Positions 9,946 to 18,521 of a stretch of 54,442 nucleotides of DNA are shown one piece after another. The stretch spans positions 1-54,442 of IMG/VR virus record IMGVR_UViG_3300013005_000022, one strand, 5' to 3'. The position numbers and the translations under genes were made by a program. The notes beneath the pieces were generated by a model, which worked only from the letters and a program-made list of their open reading frames with translations, did no database searches and had not been told where the DNA came from. This stretch comes from a virus. Numbering within the stretch: position 1 is the first letter of the stretch; every line of letters begins with the position of its first letter.

Positions 9946-10992
9946 ATGCCAACAACCAGAACATTTGCTTATAATACAGGATCTACATTTGCCGGTGCTG
10001 ATCAGGTTGGCTTTGTTGCTGCTGGAACACCAAATGCAGGTTTAACTGCGACTGGAGTAACTTGGCGATCTGGTCCGGATGAAGATCCTGGATATATTAT
10101 TGCCTATCCTACGTCTGGTCCTAGAACTGCAGGTGGTGGAACAGAAATAATATCTGTACCGGATATAGGTTATAAACGATCTTTATCTAAGACAGATAAT
10201 TCATTTATTGCATTATCTAATCAAGTAGGAAACCAATCATTTGCATCTTTATATTCTGCCAGAACCTGGTTAAATTCTAATGGATATTGGACATCTTGGC
10301 CAGGAATAGTTTGGTCTGGATTATCATTATATTTGAATCCTTCTAGTAGTATGTCTTATTCAGGAACAGGAACTTCTTGGTATGACCTGAGTGGAAGTAA
10401 TTTAACATTGACCTCATTCGGTACTCAAACTCCATTAACGACAATGGGAGGAGCTTCCGGATTTAGTTTCAATAACTCAGGTTATTGGCAGTGTACTTCT
10501 AATTCAAGTTTAGTTGATCTAGGAGGAGATTGTACTGTAATATTATGGATATATGGAGATCAAGGAGGTTCGAGACGAACAATATTCGAAAAGGCAGGGA
10601 CCATATATCAATCATATGAACAGGAATTAGCAATGACGTGGGAGGTTGGATCCGGATTAAGTTATTATAGTAGATATAGTAATTATGATTATGCTGGAAC
10701 TGAAGCAACTGTTGCAAATACCTGGACAATGATATCAATAAAAATGTCAACCGGGAAAACTTCCGCTGCTAGAACTGGATTTCGAAGCAAAAATGGGAGC
10801 GCTTGGATTCAAGATTATGTTTCAAGAAGTAGCACCGCATTAGTTGCAGCCGGTGATTTACGAATTGGTACAGGTTATTCCGGAACCTGTTATCAAGGAG
10901 GTATAGGCACAGTTCTATGTTACAATAGAATGTTATCCGATGCCGAAATACTTCAAAATTTTAACGCAACTAAATCAATTTACGGACTATAA
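9946..10992 (+). CDS. LamG/concanavalin-type adhesin, probable tail appendage
   Basis: 348 residues. The C-terminal two thirds (from about residue 120) follow the jelly-roll pattern common in marine T4-like tail proteins: LSLYLNPSSSMSYSGTGTSW with WYDLSGS, then FSFNNSGYW, DCTVILWIYG, NTWTMISIKM, DLRIGTGYSG and a closing CYNRMLSDAEILQNFNATK. Such domains bind glycans or act as fibre tips. The N-terminal 110 residues are Gly/Thr-rich and may be the attachment part. A glycosyltransferase gene precedes it, so the two may act on or through surface sugars, but that link is only by position. Confidence 0.7.
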   Translation: MPTTRTFAYNTGSTFAGADQVGFVAAGTPNAGLTATGVTWRSGPDEDPGYIIAYPTSGPRTAGGGTEIISVPDIGYKRSLSKTDNSFIALSNQVGNQSFASLYSARTWLNSNGYWTSWPGIVWSGLSLYLNPSSSMSYSGTGTSWYDLSGSNLTLTSFGTQTPLTTMGGASGFSFNNSGYWQCTSNSSLVDLGGDCTVILWIYGDQGGSRRTIFEKAGTIYQSYEQELAMTWEVGSGLSYYSRYSNYDYAGTEATVANTWTMISIKMSTGKTSAARTGFRSKNGSAWIQDYVSRSSTALVAAGDLRIGTGYSGTCYQGGIGTVLCYNRMLSDAEILQNFNATKSIYGL

Positions 10993-10995
10993 AAT

Positions 10996-11142
10996 ATGAA
11001 AAAATTTATAAATATGGATTTTGATGGCACCAAATGGTGGGTTGAATATAACGAAGATGGAATAGATAAAAAAGATCTATTTGATACTAAATCAGAAGCT
11101 ACGGCTTTTTATGAAACTTTTTTTAATACACCGCACAATTAA
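10996..11142 (+). CDS. Small acidic protein, 48 residues
   Basis: An ATG three bases after the adhesin stop opens a 48-residue frame beginning MKKFINMDFDGTKWWVEYN and ending FFNTPHN. The composition (WW pair, many Asp/Glu, aromatic residues) looks like a folded small protein rather than a chance frame. No known family. It could be a translation-coupled partner of the adhesin. Confidence 0.5.
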   Translation: MKKFINMDFDGTKWWVEYNEDGIDKKDLFDTKSEATAFYETFFNTPHN

Positions 11143-11172
11143 ATTTGGCATAAAATAGAAGATAAATATATT

Positions 11173-11799
11173 ATGAAACATATACAACATTTCGATGACT
11201 TCTTAAATGAAGTAAAAAATGAAGACCAACCTAAAAAGGAAAGACGTGTCGGACATACTGTAAAAAGAGGATATTACAAATCAGATCCACCAGATATTGG
11301 TCTTTATTCTAAAGGAGGAAGAGATGCAATCAAAGGAACTGGATATGCCAATAAAGAAAAAGCCGAATTTACCATAAAGGAGCTAGATAAACTTATGGAT
11401 AAAGGAGAAAGAGTTTGGGCTATGTCTATTGCAACCACAATGGAATCTCGTGCTAAAAAACACCAACATCAAACAGATGGAATGCGTGATGCTATGAAGA
11501 TATTCCGTGAATGGATCGATAAAAACAAGAAAAGCGAATCCATTGAAGAAGCTGAAAGTAAAACTCTATTCCATCCCGGTGAAGGAGATAAAGTTGAAGG
11601 TACCGGATATGCTGATGCGGAAGCGGCTAACAAAACAATCGCCATCATTAATAAGTTAAAGAAAACTGATCATAATCATGCTATGGCAATTGCCACTACC
11701 ATGGAAAACCGAGCTAAAACTCACAAGTACAGTACTCCTGATATGAAAGAGGCAGCTAGAATATTTAGAGAATGGATCGATAAAAACAAGAAATCATAA
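11173..11799 (+). CDS. Tagged protein with a tandemly duplicated domain
   Basis: 208 residues. The start, MKHIQHFDDFLNE, fits the capsid-targeting pattern with an LNE cleavage site. Two copies of one domain follow, at about 39-123 and 130-208. Each runs from KGTGYA or EGTGYA through AMSIATTME or AMAIATTME to IFREWIDKNKKS, which is identical in both. This domain type occurs in other phage proteins, but I do not know its function. The last base overlaps the next ATG. Packaging into the head is inferred from the tag. Confidence 0.65.
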   Translation: MKHIQHFDDFLNEVKNEDQPKKERRVGHTVKRGYYKSDPPDIGLYSKGGRDAIKGTGYANKEKAEFTIKELDKLMDKGERVWAMSIATTMESRAKKHQHQTDGMRDAMKIFREWIDKNKKSESIEEAESKTLFHPGEGDKVEGTGYADAEAANKTIAIINKLKKTDHNHAMAIATTMENRAKTHKYSTPDMKEAARIFREWIDKNKKS

Positions 11800-11996
11800 T
11801 GAATTCATCTTGGCTATATAACAGAAACCGAATAATGAGACAGCAATCAGAAGAGATGTTGCAATTACAACAGCAAATAGCTAATTCTGAGCAAGTCTCT
11901 ACTGATCTACCTATTGAGCAAACAATGTTACTTTTATTGAATGACGATACAGTAACCACTCTATCTATAGGAACTGGTTTAACTGGACCTGCATAA
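11799..11996 (+). CDS. Small protein, 65 residues, unknown
   Basis: ATG overlaps the last base of the preceding gene. The N-terminal 35 residues are a Gln/Glu-rich amphipathic helix (MRQQSEEMLQLQQQIANSEQ), and the C-terminus is TLSIGTGLTGPA. Overlapped start, clean composition and position suggest a real, translation-coupled gene. No function recognised. Confidence 0.45.
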   Translation: MNSSWLYNRNRIMRQQSEEMLQLQQQIANSEQVSTDLPIEQTMLLLLNDDTVTTLSIGTGLTGPA

Positions 11997-12186
11997 TTTT
12001 TTGAAACTAAAAATCTCAAGTGAAGTGAGATACATATAATAACTATAACATCCAAAAAATGTTATAACCAAGTAAGTAGAACAAGCTTAGATTAGGTGAA
12101 ACTAATTTAATCCGGAGTAAGTAAGTGAATCTGTTATTTAAGTAAGTTCATATTAAATAAACAACGTAAATTAAAAAGTAAGTAAA
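11997..12186 (+). promoter_or_regulatory. Structured leader of the ssDNA-binding protein gene
   Basis: A 190-nt gap ahead of gp32 that holds three hairpins: ATCTCA/TGAGAT (12013-12031), TATAACAT/ATGTTATA (12044-12066) and a nine-pair TTAGATTAG hairpin with GTGAAA loop (12087-12110). AAGTAAG occurs four times (12070, 12119, 12140, 12176), the last just before the start. T4 gp32 represses its own translation by binding its leader, and this layout would suit similar control. That is inference. Confidence 0.45.
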
Positions 12187-13116
12187 ATGGAAAACAATTT
12201 CGACATCTTCAATCTGTCTTTGGATGATTTCAAAACAGAAGAAAAACCAAAATCTGGTCAGGATCTTTACAAAACAGATCCTAAATTATCTAAAGACTCT
12301 ATCTACAGAGCAATCATTCGTTTCATACCGAATGTTAAGAATCCCAAAAAATCTTTCGTTAAAAAATTCTCATACTGGTTGGAAGACGCAGGTGGAAATG
12401 GCTTTTACGTAGATTGTCCTTCATCAATTGGTGACAAATCAATTATCCAAGACACATTCTGGAAATTATTCAAATCTGAATCTGCATTCGACAAGAAACA
12501 AGCAGAAAAGATTAAACGTAAAGAGTACTACTACTCTCTTGTTTATATCATGAAAGATCCACAACGTCCAGAATTCGAAAACACCGTACAAATTCTTCGT
12601 TACCCTCGTGCCGTTAAGAAATTAATTGATGCACAAATCCAACCAGATGTTACTGATTTGGAAATGGGAACAGAACCAACTAACGTTTTTGACTTCTTTG
12701 AAGGTAAAGACTTCTCATTAAAAGTTACAATGAAAGGTGGTTATTGGAATTATGACGAATGTAAATTCGCTCAAGCTAAAACTCCAATCGCTGTAAGTGG
12801 TGTTAAAATGGATAACAATGCTGAATCTCGTAAAATGATTATGGATCTTTACGAAGGTGCTGCTGATATCGAGGTTTATGACTTCAAACCATGGGATGAA
12901 GATATGCGCCAAAAAGTAAATGGTGTATTAGGTGAAATTACAGGAAATCCTGGTTCTGCTTATAATGCGGTATCTTCTCCTGCAAAATCTGCTCCAGCCC
13001 CACAACGAACCGAATCTGCTCCTGCTTCAATGAATGAATCAATGCCAGAAACTACTCAACCAGCAAATAACGATGAAAACATCGAAGATTGGTTGAAAGA
13101 ATTTGATATTAAATAA
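12187..13116 (+). CDS. 32: Single-stranded DNA-binding protein (gp32-like)
   Basis: 309 residues, close to T4 gp32 (301). It binds ssDNA cooperatively at forks and recombination sites. Diagnostic sequence is VFDFFEGKDFSLKVTMKGGY with WNYDECKF, which parallels the T4 core (WEGANFVLKV...SNYDESKF), and IYRAIIRFIPN and DPQRPEFENTVQILRYP earlier. The linker near 255-290 is Pro/Ala/Ser-rich, and the tail is acidic (DENIEDWLKEFD), as needed for partner binding. The zinc-binding Cys/His cluster of T4 gp32 is not visible: the matching region holds a single Cys (VDCPSS). The gene has a long structured leader and is followed by a terminator. Confidence 0.9.
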   Translation: MENNFDIFNLSLDDFKTEEKPKSGQDLYKTDPKLSKDSIYRAIIRFIPNVKNPKKSFVKKFSYWLEDAGGNGFYVDCPSSIGDKSIIQDTFWKLFKSESAFDKKQAEKIKRKEYYYSLVYIMKDPQRPEFENTVQILRYPRAVKKLIDAQIQPDVTDLEMGTEPTNVFDFFEGKDFSLKVTMKGGYWNYDECKFAQAKTPIAVSGVKMDNNAESRKMIMDLYEGAADIEVYDFKPWDEDMRQKVNGVLGEITGNPGSAYNAVSSPAKSAPAPQRTESAPASMNESMPETTQPANNDENIEDWLKEFDIK

Positions 13117-13145
13117 TCAAATATCTTATTAACACATATTCAACT

Positions 13146-13171
13146 AAGGGGTTCTACGGGACCCCTTTTTT
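13146..13171 (+). terminator. Intrinsic terminator after gp32
   Basis: Stem AAGGGGT/ACCCCTT with a TCTACGGG-type loop, followed by a run of T (13166-13171). It should insulate gp32 from the primase operon. Confidence 0.75.
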
Positions 13172-13183
13172 CTTATAATAAAT

Positions 13184-14257
13184 ATGGAACTAAAAGAATC
13201 TTCAAAGAATCATATCATATCGTTGCTGGATTCAATTCTACGTGAACAATTTACAGGAGAAAAGGCAAATGCCAAGCCTTACCTAGATCGTATAAATTTT
13301 GCTTGCCCTTATTGTGGCGATTCACATGGTGGAACTTTTAAGAAGCGAGGAAATATTTATTGGAAAAATCTAAAATTCCACTGCTACAATGGTGGATGTC
13401 CTAAACCACATACAACCGTAGTAGATTTTCTTAAAGATCATGGAAAATCCTTCAATCAGAAAGATGAACTAATCCATGTATTAGATTTTATTCAAGCAAA
13501 TACCATTGTTGTACCGACTAAAGATTATCTTCAAGTAGGTATCTTTAATGAATTACGTAAAGGTGCAATTCCTTTAGCTGAAGTAAAATCTAAACTTAAT
13601 CTAGTTGAACCTCATCGAAATATGCGTATTGAAGCTTATTTGAAAGCTCGATTCATGCATTACAAAATGGAATTTTTTGCATACGATCCAAAAAAAGATC
13701 AGCTATACATATTTAATTTAACCCCAGATAAACAACATGTGTTAGGTTGGCAATGTCGTAATTTCGGTAAACGAACCGATGAAGCAAAATATGTAAGTTA
13801 TAACATGGAAAAAATGCATCTACTTGTTCGAGAAAAACTACTCGAAGGTAGTGGTGAAACCGTAATGCGTTTGAATACTTTATCTCTATTCTTCAATATA
13901 ATGTTAACCGACTTTACCAAAACGGTTACTGTGTTTGAAGGTCCTATGGATGCATTCCTTTGTAAAAATGCAATAGCACTTTCGGGTATTGATAAACCTT
14001 TTGATATGTTTAATGAAATGCCAAATATGCGTTATCTATTTGATAATGATTATATTGGCAGAAAGAAAATGGAAGAAATACTGAAGAAAAAACGATCAGT
14101 ATTTATGTGGAACAAACTTGTTAGAGATTATAAAGTTCGTGAAAAGGTGAAAGATCTACAAGATCTATTCGCTTATTGTTGGAAAACTAAGAATGAAGCA
14201 ATTAAACATTATGGAGAATATTTTACAGACAACCCTCTCGATATCAGATCTGTATAG
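13184..14257 (+). CDS. 61: DNA primase (gp61-like)
   Basis: 357 residues. It makes RNA primers for lagging-strand synthesis with the gp41 helicase. The N-terminal zinc domain shows CPYCGDSH (C41, C44, H48) and HCYNGGCPKPH (C67, C72). The TOPRIM domain shows VFEGPMDAF (E252) and the LFDNDYIG acidic pair (D287, D289). T4 gp61 has 342 residues, so the length fits. The gene is separated from gp32 by a terminator and begins an operon with UvsY and UvsW. Confidence 0.87.
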   Translation: MELKESSKNHIISLLDSILREQFTGEKANAKPYLDRINFACPYCGDSHGGTFKKRGNIYWKNLKFHCYNGGCPKPHTTVVDFLKDHGKSFNQKDELIHVLDFIQANTIVVPTKDYLQVGIFNELRKGAIPLAEVKSKLNLVEPHRNMRIEAYLKARFMHYKMEFFAYDPKKDQLYIFNLTPDKQHVLGWQCRNFGKRTDEAKYVSYNMEKMHLLVREKLLEGSGETVMRLNTLSLFFNIMLTDFTKTVTVFEGPMDAFLCKNAIALSGIDKPFDMFNEMPNMRYLFDNDYIGRKKMEEILKKKRSVFMWNKLVRDYKVREKVKDLQDLFAYCWKTKNEAIKHYGEYFTDNPLDIRSV

Positions 14258-14258
14258 A

Positions 14259-14471
14259 ATGGAAAATGAAGCTAAAAAAATTGAAGATTTTGAGGATCTA
14301 AACCTCAAAGCACCGGTAGATTTTACCGCATCTGAGAAATTAGTGTCCAAAGATCTAGGTAATCAATTAGAGATTCCAATCATAAAATATAAAGTTCGTC
14401 CCAAAAATAAAGGGAAAGCCATCGAAGTTAAACTTGGCAAAAAACAAAAGTCAACAAATAATCTATTTTAA
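14259..14471 (+). CDS. Small basic protein between primase and uvsY
   Basis: 70 residues from the ATG just after the primase stop; upstream in-frame ATGs at 14193 and 14211 would overlap the primase. The N-terminus is acidic (ENEAKKIEDFEDLN) and the C-terminus very basic (KYKVRPKNKGKAIEVKLGKK). The stop overlaps the next ATG. A DNA- or partner-binding helper of the replication genes is possible, but no family is recognised. Confidence 0.5.
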   Translation: MENEAKKIEDFEDLNLKAPVDFTASEKLVSKDLGNQLEIPIIKYKVRPKNKGKAIEVKLGKKQKSTNNLF

Positions 14472-14917
14472 TGACAACTGAAGAACAAAAAGTCGAAACC
14501 CTAGATACCGCATTGACATCCGAACGAGATGATTTTTCTGCAAAAATACTTGATCTAATCAAGAACATAAATGATGTATCTAAGATTGCAGAGGCTCAAG
14601 TTCTTATGTTATCTTATCGTCATATGATGGTAGATAAAATAACCAAATATAGAGTAGCCCTTTATAAAAAGAAAACCTCTGATACTAATTATCGAAAACT
14701 TCGATATGAATATTACAAAACACAACACGATGTTAGATTAGATAATCGAGAAATTAATCAATACATAGATTCTGATATGGCACTTAGAATTCGCCAAACT
14801 GAATTATTAGAATCTCAAGTAAACTTCTTTCAGCAATGTGTAGAAACACTTGATAAAATGGGGTTCTCCATTAAGAACCGAATTCAAATCGAGGAAATTA
14901 ATCAAAGAGCATATTAA
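14471..14917 (+). CDS. uvsY: UvsY-like recombination mediator
   Basis: 148 residues (T4 UvsY is 137). UvsY loads the UvsX recombinase onto gp32-coated ssDNA. The all-helical pattern matches, with an aromatic/basic centre (KYRVALYKKK, LRYEYYKTQHD) and a C-terminal LDKMGFSIKNRIQIEEI that parallels the T4 LDAIKSRGFAIKHIQDM. It lies directly before uvsW, as in T4, with start/stop overlap. Similarity is moderate; the gene order adds weight. Confidence 0.72.
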   Translation: MTTEEQKVETLDTALTSERDDFSAKILDLIKNINDVSKIAEAQVLMLSYRHMMVDKITKYRVALYKKKTSDTNYRKLRYEYYKTQHDVRLDNREINQYIDSDMALRIRQTELLESQVNFFQQCVETLDKMGFSIKNRIQIEEINQRAY

Positions 14918-16440
14918 TGGAATGGAACCTAACACATAACGACAAAATACTTACTCTCGTTTCAGCGACTGAAATGGAGATTGAGCAACTTAATATAACA
15001 TTTGAACGTGAAGTAGCAAATGCCAAATGGGATCCTAGAGTAAAAAAAGGATGGTGGAATGGTAAAATCTCATACTTCAAATCTAATCGATATCTCCCTG
15101 CTGGTTTATGGAATGAGCTAATGGAGCTATCTAGACAATATAACTTTGAATTAAAAATCAATGGTATTGAACGTAAGTTTGATCGTGATATATCACTAGA
15201 AGATTTGCAGCAATGGGTAGACGAACGTTGGGCAGATGCTAAAATGAAACCTAGAGATTATCAAGTTGAAGCCGTATTCAATATCATTAAGTATCAAAAT
15301 TGTTTAGCTGAACTTGCTACATCTGCTGGTAAGACTCTAATTACCTATATGGCAATTGCATATTTGTTAGAGACTAAGAAATCTCATAAGATTCTAATGA
15401 TTGTTCCTACTGTCGATCTAGTTGTTCAAGGCACTGAAGACTTTTATCAATATAATGAAGAATCATGTAGATTGAAATTAGATATTCAACAAATATTTGC
15501 CGGATCGATTATTCGAGAAAAATCAAATGTGGTCATAGGAACCTATCAATCACTAGTCAAAAAAGACAAATCCTATTTTGATGAATTTGATACAATTATT
15601 GTTGATGAAACTCACAAAGCTAAATCCGCATCTATTAAAACTATTCTTGAAAAATGCGAAAATGCAACAAGAAAATTTGGTTTATCTGGAACTATTCCCA
15701 AACCTGGAACTTTAGATAGATTAACTCTTATGGCATACACCGGCCCAGTTATATCAAATGTCCGAGCAGATTTCTTGATAGAACAAGGTCATATCACTCC
15801 ATGTGAAGTATATGTTGTTGAAATGAATTATGCTTCAAACGAAGTTAAAGAAGGATTCAAAACTCTGTTTCAAAGATCTGAAGATGATCGTAAGAAACTT
15901 CTTAACATGGAACAGAATTATGCAATTCAATCCGAAGAGAGACTAGATTTTATTACTGATCTGATTCTAAAGAACATGAAAAACTCTCTAGTTCTTTTTT
16001 ATCGTATTGAATATGGTCAAAAGATATACAACAAGCTAAGAGATAAAACCGATCGTCGAGTACTTTACATAGATGGAGGAATTGATAAAGATCTTAGAGA
16101 AACTCATCGTGAAGCATTAGAAGAGGGTGAAGGTAAAATTATGATTGCATCCTATGGTACCTTCTCTACTGGTATTAATGTAAAAAATATCCATACTGTA
16201 TACCTAACAGAATCCTTCAAATCTGAAGTCATTATTCGACAATCTATTGGTCGAGGTCTAAGAAAACACGAAGATAAAAAGAAGCTACTTATAGTTGACT
16301 TCGTGGATGATTATAGATCAGGTAAATTCCAAAACTATCTGTACAAGCACTCTCTAGCTCGACAAGCCATCTATGATGAGCAAAACTTCCCATACACGAT
16401 AAAAACAGTAGATCTTCAGAGAATATATAATAAAAAATAG
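14917..16440 (+). CDS. uvsW: UvsW-like SF2 DNA helicase
   Basis: 507 residues (T4 UvsW is 503). An ATP-dependent helicase that unwinds branched DNA and R-loops and drives the switch to recombination-dependent replication. Motifs in order: RDYQVEAV (Q-like region), ATSAGKTL Walker A (A134-T140), VPTVDLV, GTYQSLV, DETH box at 230-233, LSGTIP, then helicase C-terminal motifs around TGINVKN and QSIGRGLRKH. An N-terminal DNA-binding domain occupies residues 1-105. A late-promoter-like box is embedded in its last codons. Confidence 0.92.
   Translation: MEWNLTHNDKILTLVSATEMEIEQLNITFEREVANAKWDPRVKKGWWNGKISYFKSNRYLPAGLWNELMELSRQYNFELKINGIERKFDRDISLEDLQQWVDERWADAKMKPRDYQVEAVFNIIKYQNCLAELATSAGKTLITYMAIAYLLETKKSHKILMIVPTVDLVVQGTEDFYQYNEESCRLKLDIQQIFAGSIIREKSNVVIGTYQSLVKKDKSYFDEFDTIIVDETHKAKSASIKTILEKCENATRKFGLSGTIPKPGTLDRLTLMAYTGPVISNVRADFLIEQGHITPCEVYVVEMNYASNEVKEGFKTLFQRSEDDRKKLLNMEQNYAIQSEERLDFITDLILKNMKNSLVLFYRIEYGQKIYNKLRDKTDRRVLYIDGGIDKDLRETHREALEEGEGKIMIASYGTFSTGINVKNIHTVYLTESFKSEVIIRQSIGRGLRKHEDKKKLLIVDFVDDYRSGKFQNYLYKHSLARQAIYDEQNFPYTIKTVDLQRIYNKK
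16421..16436 (+). promoter_or_regulatory. Candidate late promoter box inside the uvsW end
   Basis: GAATATATAATAAAAA, core TATATAA at 16424-16430, 20 nt before the small gene at 16451. It is encoded within the last codons of uvsW. Confidence 0.35.
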
Positions 16441-16450
16441 TAGACTCATA

Positions 16451-16651
16451 ATGGCTATACTAAAATTCAAACAATTTCGTAACGTAAGAAATGAAGCTAA
16501 AGTTCTTAAGCTAAAAGAGAAAGCTTCTAAGGCGTTTAAAGAAGCATATTATGCCAAGCTCGAAAACTACGGAGCTAAAGATGCATCTGAATTGAATGAC
16601 GAACAACTTACTCAATTCCTAGAAGAATTAAAAACCTACCGAAACCAATAA
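16451..16651 (+). CDS. Small helical protein, possible tagged protein
   Basis: 66 residues, strongly helical and charged. The N-terminus MAILKFKQFRNVRNE is a weaker version of the capsid-targeting pattern (F-x-x-F then NE). The rest (LKLKEKASKAFKEAYYAKLE, then LNDEQLTQFLEELKTYRN) looks like two or three helices. A late-type box precedes it. Function unknown. Confidence 0.5.
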   Translation: MAILKFKQFRNVRNEAKVLKLKEKASKAFKEAYYAKLENYGAKDASELNDEQLTQFLEELKTYRNQ

Positions 16652-16657
16652 ACCATA

Positions 16658-17884
16658 ATGGCAGAATTACAATCCCTAAAGACTATATTCCAGAGAGAAG
16701 GCTTAGAATTTATCCAAAAACTTTTCAACAATTTTGTGATTGTTTCGGAGAAAGTTGGTGGGACTAGATTTGCATTCGAAAAAACTGAGAATGGATTGAC
16801 TTTCTTTAAGAAGGAAGGAAAAATCACTAAGGTTGATAGATCTTTATCTCAGCTATATGAACAACCAATAAGATACATCGAGACTTTATCAAAAGCTATT
16901 ATCAAAGAACTTCCGGAAGGTTATCGCTATGGATTCAGATATTTCTTAAACACAAAACCCGAGACTATTCAATATGATAATATGCCTCTTAATGGTCTAA
17001 TACTGACAGATGTTCAACGAGTATCTGATGGTAAAATGATTGAGGATCCAAAAATTTTACAAAAGATATCCGATCTTTTAACGGTTCAATCTCCGCCAAT
17101 TATTTGGTATGGTAAATTAGATGATAAACAGAAAGATGATCTTTTGACGTTTATTAAGACTCCTGAAAGTGAATTAACTTTACTTTTCAAAACGAGCTCA
17201 TTTACGAAATATGTAATTTCCATCTTAAATCCCAAACTTAAGAAAACTGCTTTAAACAACGACTTAAGTAAACCCATCGATTCAATTATATTCAAATTCT
17301 TATCCGATGAAAATCGTGAAACGGTTTCTGCTAAAGTAATAGAACCTATTATTGCAGAAATCAATAGAGATACGAAAGTAGATAGAGAGCCAACCGATAT
17401 GTATGGAATTATTCTATCTGATATCGTTGAGTTTCTTAAGATCACTGGTCTTAATCAATACACTCTAAAAGAAACCGAAGAGGAAGACAGATTCCTTGAG
17501 TTAATGTGTCTTATTTTCAATGAATATATTAAGAAGAACGAATACAAATATCAAGGAGTAGAAATGGATCCTTTGTCTTTTAATGATGTTCCTCAATTTG
17601 ATCTTAATATCGGATTCATTATCAATCAAACTACTCGTGAATACTTAGAGAAATCCAAGATAAACAAAATCATCTTCCGTATATTGGTATCTTCTATCAT
17701 CAAACCCAAGAAGAAACCAACCGGAACTCTTACCGAACTTCTTCTAAGAGACCTAAAAGACATATCTACCAAAATCACTAATAAAATTCAAGGTAAAAAT
17801 GACCCAATCAAGAATGAAGGTCTAGAGACCTTTGAAGACTTCCTAAAAAGAAAACAGGAAGGGAAATATATAATAAAAGACTAA
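16658..17884 (+). CDS. Conserved phage protein, possibly nucleotidyltransferase-like
   Basis: 408 residues. The N-terminal region (FAFEKTENGLTFFKKEGKIT with VDRSLSQLYEQPI, then RYGFRYFLNTKPETIQYDN, LNGLILTDVQ and SPPIIWYGKLDD) resembles a family in marine T4-like phages whose pattern recalls RNA-ligase-type nucleotidyltransferases. I cannot find a clear KxDG lysine motif, so activity is unproved. The C-terminus LETFEDFLKRKQEGK looks like the packaging tag placed at the end instead of the start. It lies after uvsW and before a series of tagged genes. Confidence 0.45.
   Translation: MAELQSLKTIFQREGLEFIQKLFNNFVIVSEKVGGTRFAFEKTENGLTFFKKEGKITKVDRSLSQLYEQPIRYIETLSKAIIKELPEGYRYGFRYFLNTKPETIQYDNMPLNGLILTDVQRVSDGKMIEDPKILQKISDLLTVQSPPIIWYGKLDDKQKDDLLTFIKTPESELTLLFKTSSFTKYVISILNPKLKKTALNNDLSKPIDSIIFKFLSDENRETVSAKVIEPIIAEINRDTKVDREPTDMYGIILSDIVEFLKITGLNQYTLKETEEEDRFLELMCLIFNEYIKKNEYKYQGVEMDPLSFNDVPQFDLNIGFIINQTTREYLEKSKINKIIFRILVSSIIKPKKKPTGTLTELLLRDLKDISTKITNKIQGKNDPIKNEGLETFEDFLKRKQEGKYIIKD
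17864..17880 (+). promoter_or_regulatory. Candidate late promoter box
   Basis: AAATATATAATAAAAGA, core TATATAA at 17867-17873, 18 nt before the tagged gene at 17892. It overlaps the end of the preceding coding region. Confidence 0.4.
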
Positions 17885-17891
17885 ACTTCAT

Positions 17892-18149
17892 ATGAAAGCT
17901 ATTCCAGAATTCAACAAATTTAAAGAAGATGTAAATGAAGCACATGATAATGTCGAACATTACATGTTCTTTAAGAATATAGAAAATATCAAAGTAATGA
18001 TAGATGAATTGTTACAAATGAATCCTACTCAAGTAGATATGCTTTTGAACAATGGACATGATTGGGCAGCTGATCATATCACATCATCTAAAGACGATAT
18101 TCAAGAAGTTACCGACTTTCTTAAAAGTGAAATAAAACAACAATCATAA
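17892..18149 (+). CDS. Small tagged protein
   Basis: 85 residues, helical and acidic. It begins MKAIPEFNKFKEDVNE, matching the capsid-targeting pattern with a VNE cleavage site. The body (MFFKNIENIKVMIDELLQMN, then DWAADHITSSKDDIQEV) has no motif I know. A late-type promoter box precedes it. I infer that it is packaged. Confidence 0.55.
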   Translation: MKAIPEFNKFKEDVNEAHDNVEHYMFFKNIENIKVMIDELLQMNPTQVDMLLNNGHDWAADHITSSKDDIQEVTDFLKSEIKQQS

Positions 18150-18164
18150 AAATATCAATTTAAC

Positions 18165-18521
18165 ATGTCACAAGATCTAAACGAAGGGACACATCAAATA
18201 AAAAGAAAATACGGAGAATACACTGCTATTAACGTATATGAAAGAGGTCCTATCCGCAACAAAATCATTGAGTTTGTAAAAAACAAACACGTTACTGAAT
18301 CTGAGCTAAAAGAATTCGTTAAGAAATTAGCCGAAGAAAGAGGTGCTGATTTTGATTCTAATAAATGGTTCAAAAGAAACGAAAGATACTTTGAGGCTTA
18401 TCAAAATAGAGGTCAACAAGTTTATACTCTTTCTAAATTCGGTCAACGAGTTTATGAGTATATTGTTAAAAAAGCCGCACAAAAACAAATCAATGAATCA
18501 ATTGGTCTTTTTAAATTCTAA
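18165..18521 (+). CDS. Small basic protein, possible winged-helix
   Basis: 118 residues. The pattern (RGPIRNKIIEFVKNKHVTES, LKEFVKKLAEERG, FDSNKWFKRNERYF, VYTLSKFGQRVYEYI) suggests helix-turn-helix plus wing, and similar small proteins are found in T4-like phages. It begins MSQDLNEG and ends INESIGLFKF, both containing the xNE form of the cleavage site, but lacks the aromatic part of the tag. DNA binding in the head or cytoplasm is possible; neither is shown. Confidence 0.45.
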   Translation: MSQDLNEGTHQIKRKYGEYTAINVYERGPIRNKIIEFVKNKHVTESELKEFVKKLAEERGADFDSNKWFKRNERYFEAYQNRGQQVYTLSKFGQRVYEYIVKKAAQKQINESIGLFKF

